From an uncultured Terriglobus sp. (GTDB lineage: Bacteria > Acidobacteriota > Terriglobia > Terriglobales > Acidobacteriaceae): 11,893 nucleotides of DNA. The notes beneath the pieces were generated by a model. It ran no database searches. It saw only the letters and a list, made by a program, of their open reading frames with translations, and was not told the origin of the DNA. Shown here piece after piece: positions 6,811 through 11,893 of this stretch. The position numbers and the translations under genes were made by a program. Numbering within the stretch: the first letter of the stretch is position 1; every line of letters starts with the position of its first letter. Where the stretch lies: assembly GCA_937859825.1 (NCBI GenBank), contig CALMAP010000017.1, forward strand, positions 2,009 to 13,901, read 5' to 3'.

Positions 6811-9183
6811 GTGAGTGCGGACAACAGCAAAGCCAATGCGTTGCCGATTGACGACCTGCTGCCGCAGGTTCTTGACTCCTTGCAAAAAACACCGAATCTT
6901 GTGCTGGAAGCCGCACCGGGAGCGGGCAAGACGACGCGGGTGCCACCGGCCCTGCTGCAGCTCTCCGCAGGCGAGGTGGTTGTGCTCGAGCCGAGGCGTA
7001 TCGCCGCACGCCTGGCCGCACGTCGCGTTGCCTCGGAGATGGGTGAGGCGCCGGGCGAGACTGTCGGCTACCAGGTCCGCTATGAGAACGTGGCCGGACC
7101 GCGCACCCGACTTCGCTTTGTAACCGAAGGCATTCTCACGCGGCGTCTCATCTCGGACGCGCAGCTACGCGGCGTGGACACTGTCGTTCTCGACGAGTTC
7201 CACGAGCGGCATCTCGACACCGATCTCGCACTGGCACTGCTTATACGACTTCAGAAGAAGCGGCCGGATCTGCGCATCGTAGTCATGTCTGCCACGCTAG
7301 ACACTGGGCCGATCGCTCGCTTTCTTGGCGGCTGCCCGGTGCTTACGTCGACCGGCAGGGTGTATCCGGTTGAGGTGGAATACACGCCGTACTCGCCAGA
7401 TGCGCTCCCACTGCAGGTGCGCGATGCGGTGCTCCGGCTGCAGGCAGGGCGGCACAGCGGTCACACGCTGGTTTTCCTGCCCGGTGCGGCGGAGATACGG
7501 CAGGCAATGCGTGCCTGCGAATCGCTGGCCCGCGATGCCGGCCTGCTGATGCTGCCGCTCTCCGGCGACCTGTCACCCGCGGAGCAGGACCGTGCCGTCG
7601 CGCCCAGTGCACAACCGAAACTGATTTTGAGCACCAACGTGGCGGAAAGCTCCGTCACCATTGATGGCGTGACCGCCGTGATCGACAGCGGGCTGGCACG
7701 CATCGCAGGCCATTCACCCTGGACGGCCCTGCCAACGCTGACCGTTTCCCGTATCAGCCAGGCCTCCGCGAGGCAGCGGGCAGGGCGGGCAGGAAGAACT
7801 GCCCCCGGGCACGCAATCCGCCTCTACACGGAGGCCGACTACCGGCTGCGCGCCGAGCAGGAATTGCCGGAGATCCTGCGCGCCGATCTCACCCAGCTCT
7901 GCCTCCACCTGCGTGCCGCCGGATTGCGTTCGGCCGCCGATCTCGCCTGGCTGAACGCTCCGCCCGAAGCCGCGCTGCAGCAGGCTGAGGATTTGCTTGA
8001 TCGCCTGGACCGTGCGGGTTTCTCAGCCGGGGAACTTGCGCGCTTTCCCCTTCCACCCCGGCTTGCTGCGCTCGTTCTTGCAGCAAAGCGGTCAGGCATC
8101 GGGAATCGAGGCAGCGATGCCGCCGCGCTGCTCAGTACCCGCACTATTTCGACGAGCAACGACCTGCTCACGGCGATGGACGAGCCCCAGTCACCCGCCC
8201 TGCGGCAAACCGCCTCGCAGCTTCGCCGCATCGCGGGCACCACGGCATCCGCGCAGGACGACGATGCCCTGCTGAAGGCCGTTCTCGCCGGTCATCCCGA
8301 CCGGGTCGCCCGCAGGCGCAGTGAAACGGAAATCCAGCTTGCGAATGGCACGGCGGCGGCGAGTACGGGCAAGCCGTTCCCTTATGAGTTCCTGGTGGCG
8401 ATCGACGTGGAAGACCGTGCGGAAAACACCCTGCCTATCGTGCGCATGGCGTCACGCATTGAGCCGGAATGGCTGATCGACATGTTTCCCGAATCCGTCC
8501 GCGAGCAACGGAGCGCCTTCTGGAACCCCGGCCGCCAACGGGTTGAGGCGACGGACTCCTTGCTCTACGAGAGTGTTCTGCTGCAGCAGTCCCACATCGC
8601 ACCCGATCCGGAAGAGGCCGCGGTGATGCTGCTGGAAAAGGCATTGGAATACGGCGCGCAGCACTTCACCGATGCAGCGGCCCTGCAGGAATTCACCGCC
8701 CGTGTGGAGTTCGCCGGACTGCCGCAGCCCGATGTCGCCGAGGCGCTGGCACAGCTTTGCAGCGGCTTGCGCTCCCTTGACGAACTTCGCGCGGTTTCGC
8801 AGACACAGCTGCTCTCCCTGCTGGAGCAGCGGGCAGGTGCTGCCCGCCTTCGCACACTTGCCCCGGCAACGCTGAGGCTGCAGGGTGGCAGGCAGGTGCC
8901 GGTCCACTACGAGACGGGCAAGCCGCCGTGGATCGAGTCACGCCTGCAGGACTTCTTCGGAATGCGGGAAACACCGCGCATCGGTCCGGACCACATACCT
9001 GTCGTGGTGCACCTGCTTGCACCGAATCGAAGAGCAGTCCAGACTACGTCGGACCTGCGTGGCTTCTGGCAGCGACTCTACCCGCAGGTCCGGCGCGAAC
9101 TCATGAGACGGTATCCGCGTCATGCATGGCCGGAAGACCCGGTGGCGGCAAGACCGGCGGAAGCTGCACCTCGCACGAAATAA
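6811..9183 (+). CDS. hrpB: ATP-dependent RNA helicase HrpB
   Basis: A 790-residue DExH-box (superfamily 2) helicase of the HrpB family, cytoplasmic, with an RNA-related role that is still poorly defined in most bacteria. Motifs in order: Walker A EAAPGAGKTTRVP (Lys40), LEPRRIAARLAARRVA (Ia), TEGILTRRL, the Walker B box VVLDEFHERHLDTD (DEFH 128-131, the form usual in HrpB), MSATLD (160-162 for SAT), TNVAESSVTIDGVTAVIDSGLAR (motif V) and QRAGRAGRTAPG (motif VI, 322-329). A helical middle region follows, then the HrpB C-terminal domain with KPPWIESRLQDFFGM and FWQRLYPQVRRELMRRYPRHAWPEDP, which separates it from HrpA. Length is near the family norm (about 800-850). The GTG start is set by an excellent ribosome site. 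It stands alone on its strand, and its stop codon is the first triplet of the 87-bp inverted-repeat element. Confidence 0.95.
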   Translation: MSADNSKANALPIDDLLPQVLDSLQKTPNLVLEAAPGAGKTTRVPPALLQLSAGEVVVLEPRRIAARLAARRVASEMGEAPGETVGYQVRYENVAGPRTRLRFVTEGILTRRLISDAQLRGVDTVVLDEFHERHLDTDLALALLIRLQKKRPDLRIVVMSATLDTGPIARFLGGCPVLTSTGRVYPVEVEYTPYSPDALPLQVRDAVLRLQAGRHSGHTLVFLPGAAEIRQAMRACESLARDAGLLMLPLSGDLSPAEQDRAVAPSAQPKLILSTNVAESSVTIDGVTAVIDSGLARIAGHSPWTALPTLTVSRISQASARQRAGRAGRTAPGHAIRLYTEADYRLRAEQELPEILRADLTQLCLHLRAAGLRSAADLAWLNAPPEAALQQAEDLLDRLDRAGFSAGELARFPLPPRLAALVLAAKRSGIGNRGSDAAALLSTRTISTSNDLLTAMDEPQSPALRQTASQLRRIAGTTASAQDDDALLKAVLAGHPDRVARRRSETEIQLANGTAAASTGKPFPYEFLVAIDVEDRAENTLPIVRMASRIEPEWLIDMFPESVREQRSAFWNPGRQRVEATDSLLYESVLLQQSHIAPDPEEAAVMLLEKALEYGAQHFTDAAALQEFTARVEFAGLPQPDVAEALAQLCSGLRSLDELRAVSQTQLLSLLEQRAGAARLRTLAPATLRLQGGRQVPVHYETGKPPWIESRLQDFFGMRETPRIGPDHIPVVVHLLAPNRRAVQTTSDLRGFWQRLYPQVRRELMRRYPRHAWPEDPVAARPAEAAPRTK

Positions 9184-9267
9184 GAGCGTCCGCAGAGTGC
9201 GCGGAGTGTTTTGCAAAGTACGCTGCGAACTTTGCGGACCAGTTAGCGTACGTTGCGGACGCTCTTA
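9181..9267. repeat. 87-bp palindromic element with 9-nt degenerate units
   Basis: TAAGAGCGTCCGCA (9181-9194) and its exact reverse complement TGCGGACGCTCTTA (9254-9267) bound a 59-nt interior. The interior, read on the - strand, contains 9-nt units of the form TNCGCAAAG: TCCGCAACG, TACGCTAAC, TCCGCAAAG, TTCGCAGCG, TTTGCAAAA and TCCGCGCAC, with single inserted triplets. There are also inner stems: GCAAAGT/ACTTTGC (9213-9219 with 9229-9235) and the alternative GTACGCT/AGCGTAC (9218-9224 with 9245-9251). It begins at the hrpB stop codon and ends 2 bp before the HAD gene's stop, so it fills the convergent gap. There is no T-tract on the + side and no flanking target duplication. It may act as a bidirectional terminator or 3'-end stabiliser, or be a small dispersed repeat. 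The symmetry is certain; the function is not. Confidence 0.85.
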
Positions 9268-9269
9268 GC

Positions 9270-9932
9270 TCAACTTGCAAACGGCGAAGAATCGAAATTA
9301 CGAAGAACATCCGCCGGATCACGATAGACCGCAATCGCGCCTGCACTCTTCAACTCATCTTCCTTCCACCCGCCACACCTGACCGCGACGGTAGCAATTC
9401 CAGCCTTTTTCGCAGCTTCGATGTCCCATGGTGTGTCACCCAGCACAACGGCTTCATACGGCTGAATTTTCAGCTTTGCGAGCGCTGCCTGAAAGATGTC
9501 CGGCTCCGGCTTGGATTCTTTCGCGTCGTCTGAGGTCGTGCTCTCTTCCACCAGGTCATGCACCTTCAACAGCAGCAGGAACGCCTGCAGATCCTCTTTG
9601 TCCGACGAAGATGCGATCGCAAGGCGGAGTCCCTCCTGTTTCATGCGTTCCAGCAGGCGCCGTGCATCGCTGAATGGCACGATGCGGTCCATGTACTCCC
9701 GGTGAAAGAGACGCTTGCGAAAATCCTTGAGAGGCTCTTCGAGTTCATCGCAACGGTCCTTCGGGACCACGTGCGGAATGACCTTGTCGCCGCCCTTGCC
9801 GATCTGCTTCACCATGTCTTCAAAGGTGACCGGAAACCCGAACTCGTTGAAGGTGCGCTGCCATGCCTCAGCGTGAAAGTGATTGCTGTCCAGCAGAGTT
9901 CCATCCATGTCACACAAAACGGCCTTATACAC
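9270..9932 (-). CDS. HAD-superfamily phosphatase (beta-phosphoglucomutase/Gph-like)
   Basis: A 220-residue cytoplasmic haloacid-dehalogenase-type hydrolase. Motif I is DMDGTLLDS with nucleophile Asp8 and acid/base Asp10. A helical cap follows (about 16-85, subfamily I position). Motif II is IASSS (Ser108 region), motif III the Lys of ESKPEPD (Lys141), and motif IV GDTPWDIEAAKKAG (Asp166, Asp170). This is a complete catalytic set for phosphoryl transfer through an aspartyl-phosphate. Relatives remove phosphate from sugar phosphates or phosphoglycolate, or isomerise beta-glucose 1-phosphate; the exact substrate cannot be read from the sequence. The start is a GTG with GAGG 7 nt upstream, part of a small hairpin. 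It lies 51 bp downstream of the histidine kinase on the same strand and may be co-transcribed, but nothing visible ties it to redox signalling. Confidence 0.9.
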   Translation of the reverse strand: MYKAVLCDMDGTLLDSNHFHAEAWQRTFNEFGFPVTFEDMVKQIGKGGDKVIPHVVPKDRCDELEEPLKDFRKRLFHREYMDRIVPFSDARRLLERMKQEGLRLAIASSSDKEDLQAFLLLLKVHDLVEESTTSDDAKESKPEPDIFQAALAKLKIQPYEAVVLGDTPWDIEAAKKAGIATVAVRCGGWKEDELKSAGAIAVYRDPADVLRNFDSSPFAS

Positions 9933-9940
9933 GTGCGCGC

Positions 9941-9962
9941 CTCACTTCTCTTTTGCAGTGAG
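9941..9962 (-). promoter_or_regulatory. Small hairpin overlapping the HAD gene ribosome site
   Basis: CTCACT (9941-9946) and AGTGAG (9957-9962) form a 6-bp stem with a 10-nt A/G-rich loop in the transcript just before the HAD start. The presumed ribosome site GTGAGG lies mostly in the 3' arm, so folding could lower translation. Short enough to be chance. Confidence 0.3.
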
Positions 9963-9983
9963 ATGCCGACGACGACCAGACCG

Positions 9984-11429
9984 TCAGGCCTTGCTTCCGT
10001 CCACTGGTATCCCGACAACAAAATCGGTGTCCCCCGGAACCGAGTGCAATGTCAGAGAGCCGTGATAGCTCTCCACAATACGGTGCACAATGCCGAGACC
10101 CATGCCCGTACCCACGCCGGCAGCCTTGGTGGTGAAGAACGGATCAAAGATACGCTCCTGATCTTCCGCTGGTACGCCGGGACCGTCATCTTGGATCGCA
10201 ATAAAAACTTTGCCCACATCCTGCCAGGTTCTGATCTGGATGTGACCATCGGGGCGCACGGCGTCAATCGCATTGTCGAGCAGGTTGGTCCAGATCTGGT
10301 TCAGTCCAGAGCAAACGCAGGTAAGCGGAGGCAGGTTGGCCCCAAACTGCTTCTCAAGCTGGATGTTCTTTTCGCGAAACTTGTGTTTCAGCAGCATAAG
10401 CGTGGCGTGCAGGCTTTCGTTCACATAGACCGTCTGCTGACCGCCCTGCCCTTCGTGCACGTAGGTCTTCACGGCTTTCGCTAAATCGTGCACGCGCGAG
10501 ACGCTCTCTTCCACCAGGGCAACCTGCTGCATACTGGACGCCGTAGTCTCAAGCCATTCGAGTGGGTCCTGAATCGATTCGCCGGGGAAAACTCCCTGCA
10601 GGCACTCCAGGTCAGTGGGTGCAAGGCCACTCGCGACAAGCGTCGGGGCAATGTTCCAGGCGTTTTGCACATCGTGCTCGTCCATCCAGTTGCCGAGCTC
10701 TTCTTCAGCATCGGACTGCTGCAGGGAATCCATGCAGCGCGCGCCGCCGCCAGCCAGGACACGTTCCTGCAACACAGTCAGGCAGGCGCGCTGTGGCTCC
10801 GTGTGTCCTTGCTCTGCAAACTTCTTGGCGAGTTGATGCAGCCGGGTAAGGTTGCCGCGAAGCTGCGCAGCCGCGCGCTTTGCGGCGGCACCAGGATTGT
10901 TCAACTCGTGCATCAGGCCAGCGGTCATCGCGCCAAGCGCGGAGAGCTTACCCTCCTGCGTAGTCATGGCCTGCACGCCCTGGGTGCGCATGCGCATTTC
11001 GTTCAGGATTACATTGCGAAGGTTCGGGCATGAGGCCATCATGTTCCAGAAACCCTCTTCAGGCAGGCGCAGTCCGCGAATGGGTGTCACCGCGACGACC
11101 GTCATAAAGCTTGGCATCTTCGACAGAAGGATCGTCTCACCCATGAACGTCGGTGCGGAAACAGTTTTCTGATAAATCTCCGTGGTGCCGCTGCCCTTGC
11201 GGCTGACCCGTACCTTGCCTTCAATCAATACGAGGAACTCACGAAGATTTACTTGCTCCTCAGCGATGACCTCACCTGCCGGGTGAGTCATCTCCGCCGA
11301 TTGAGCGACGAGGCAGGCGAGCTCAGCTTCGCCTACATCGGCAAAGAGTTTCTGCTCGTGCAACGTGTGCACAAGTTCCATCTCGTGCTCCGTTCTGTCC
11401 TGCATACAACCTGCAAATGCTGCCGTCAT
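9984..11429 (-). CDS. Soluble histidine kinase with N-terminal cyclic-nucleotide-type domain
   Basis: A 481-residue protein without a membrane segment. An N-terminal CRP/cNMP-binding-like beta-roll spans about 18-130 (LFADVGEAELACL, IEGKVRVSRKG, FMGETILLSKMP). The usual phosphate-cassette Arg is not obvious: the segment reads PSFMTV where many members have RSATV, so it may bind another ligand or act only as a protein contact. The kinase H-box is LSALGAMTAGLMHELNNPG with likely phosphoacceptor His174. About 110 extra helical residues (near 200-310) come before the second dimerisation helix. The ATPase domain has NQIWTNLLDNAIDAV (Asn386), DDGPGVP (414-420), RIFDPFFTTK and GVGTGMGLGI. It starts 5 bp after the flavoprotein stop. 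ATGs at 11405 and 11381 are alternatives; the last has GGAG 6 nt upstream. No response regulator is visible, so the output partner is unknown. The kinase call is firm. Confidence 0.9.
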   Translation of the reverse strand: MTAAFAGCMQDRTEHEMELVHTLHEQKLFADVGEAELACLVAQSAEMTHPAGEVIAEEQVNLREFLVLIEGKVRVSRKGSGTTEIYQKTVSAPTFMGETILLSKMPSFMTVVAVTPIRGLRLPEEGFWNMMASCPNLRNVILNEMRMRTQGVQAMTTQEGKLSALGAMTAGLMHELNNPGAAAKRAAAQLRGNLTRLHQLAKKFAEQGHTEPQRACLTVLQERVLAGGGARCMDSLQQSDAEEELGNWMDEHDVQNAWNIAPTLVASGLAPTDLECLQGVFPGESIQDPLEWLETTASSMQQVALVEESVSRVHDLAKAVKTYVHEGQGGQQTVYVNESLHATLMLLKHKFREKNIQLEKQFGANLPPLTCVCSGLNQIWTNLLDNAIDAVRPDGHIQIRTWQDVGKVFIAIQDDGPGVPAEDQERIFDPFFTTKAAGVGTGMGLGIVHRIVESYHGSLTLHSVPGDTDFVVGIPVDGSKA

Positions 11430-11434
11430 CGCTT

Positions 11435-11893
11435 TTAGAACTCCGCTAAATACTGGTGTACGAACTGGATCGCAATCGACCCTTCGCCTACTGCCGATGC
11501 CGCCCGCTTGACCGAGCCATGCCGCACGTCACCCGCGACAAAGATTCCTGGAACGCTTGTCTCCAACAGGTACGGATCGCGGGTTCCCGGCATCTGCTCG
11601 ATGCCTTTGCGCTTCAGGTCCGGTCCTGCCAGAACAAACCCCCGCTCGTCCCGCACGACTTGCGCAGGTAACCATTCTGTTTTCGGCGCCGCGCCGATAA
11701 AAATGAACACTGAAGATGCGGCGCAGGACTCCGCTTCAGTTCCACAGCTCAACTGCAGACATTCCAGATGATCTTCACCGCCGAAGTTGGTGATCTGCGT
11801 ACCGGTCTTCACGATAATGTTTTCCGTGGCAGCGATCTGATCGATCAGATATTTGGACATGCTCTTTTCAAGCGAGTCGCCGCGCACCAGCAT
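11435..11893 (-). CDS. Thioredoxin-reductase-like FAD/NAD(P) oxidoreductase, C-terminal part (cut by window end)
   Basis: The visible 152 residues are the C-terminal part; the frame continues past the right edge, and the Met at 11893 is internal. Marks of the class II pyridine nucleotide-disulfide reductase fold: LVRGDSLEKSMSKYLIDQI (end of the NAD(P)H domain), FIFIGAAPKTEWL, and the FAD-binding end TSVPGIFVAGDVRHGSVKRAASAVGEGSIAIQFVHQYL with its GD and AVGEG motifs. These proteins pass electrons from NADPH through FAD to a disulfide. The redox CxxC would lie outside the window, so true thioredoxin reductase activity cannot be confirmed. In relatives I recall, such proteins are longer (about 550 residues) and carry an extra N-terminal sensory domain. 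The stop codon sits 5 bp before the histidine kinase start, which strongly suggests one transcript. Confidence 0.9.
   Translation of the reverse strand: MLVRGDSLEKSMSKYLIDQIAATENIIVKTGTQITNFGGEDHLECLQLSCGTEAESCAASSVFIFIGAAPKTEWLPAQVVRDERGFVLAGPDLKRKGIEQMPGTRDPYLLETSVPGIFVAGDVRHGSVKRAASAVGEGSIAIQFVHQYLAEF

Noticed and set aside
6776..7021. 82-residue N-terminal extension of LeuS
   Set aside because: It is Arg/Ala/Pro-rich, lies opposite hrpB, and precedes the ATG that gives the family N-terminus.
9181..9267. CRISPR array or insertion-sequence remnant
   Set aside because: The units are 9 nt and degenerate, with no spacers. There is no transposase fragment and no target duplication.
9184..9269. 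Ordinary intrinsic terminator for hrpB
   Set aside because: The stem has a 59-nt loop and no T-run follows on the + strand, so it is not a classical terminator, though termination is not excluded.
8928..9533. 201-residue frame running from hrpB across the 87-bp repeat
   Set aside because: It overlaps the HrpB C-terminus in another frame and the HAD gene antisense. Its pattern of Ala every few residues comes from the 9-nt repeat, not from a protein.
9558..10484. 308-residue open frame on the + strand opposite the HAD and kinase genes
   Set aside because: It spans the antisense of two well-supported genes and shows no recognisable domain.

Overview
The window looks like chromosomal DNA from a GC-rich bacterium, most likely an acidobacterium of the Terriglobia/Acidobacteriaceae type. 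I infer this from the protein styles (HrpB, GuaA, LeuS, a class I LacD-type aldolase), the pairing of a thioredoxin-reductase-like flavoprotein with a cyclic-nucleotide-domain histidine kinase, and two intergenic repeat elements of a kind I associate with that group. No database was consulted. There are nine protein-coding genes, two of them cut by the window edges. I see no tRNA, rRNA, CRISPR array or insertion sequence.

Left part, + strand: the C-terminal third of RNase PH (1-261) is followed by a complete LacD-type aldolase (314-1321). A 112-bp convergent gap holds a diverged REP-like hairpin element (1339-1385) and a strong hairpin terminator (1409-1432), which serves the aldolase and probably also guaA from the other side.

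Centre, - strand: a tight four-gene cluster runs leuS (6775 to 4241), a polytopic membrane protein (2-bp gap), a 56-residue two-helix membrane protein (ATGA overlap), then guaA (34-bp gap). The 56-residue gene is easily missed because it is very short. The cluster joins leucyl-tRNA charging and GMP synthesis with two uncharacterised membrane proteins. leuS is divergent from hrpB, and only 35 bp separate the two start codons.

Right part: hrpB (+, 6811-9183) converges on a - strand trio: a partial TrxR-like flavoprotein (11893 to 11435), a soluble cNMP-domain histidine kinase (11429 to 9984), and a HAD phosphatase (9932 to 9270). The flavoprotein and kinase are 5 bp apart and are probably one redox-signalling module. 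The gap between hrpB and the HAD gene is almost exactly filled by an 87-bp element with perfect 14-bp terminal inverted repeats and an interior of degenerate 9-nt units.

Most of the window is housekeeping. The least explained parts are the flavoprotein/kinase pair with its unusual kinase architecture, the 87-bp repeat element, and the two membrane proteins between leuS and guaA. No gap exceeds 300 bases.
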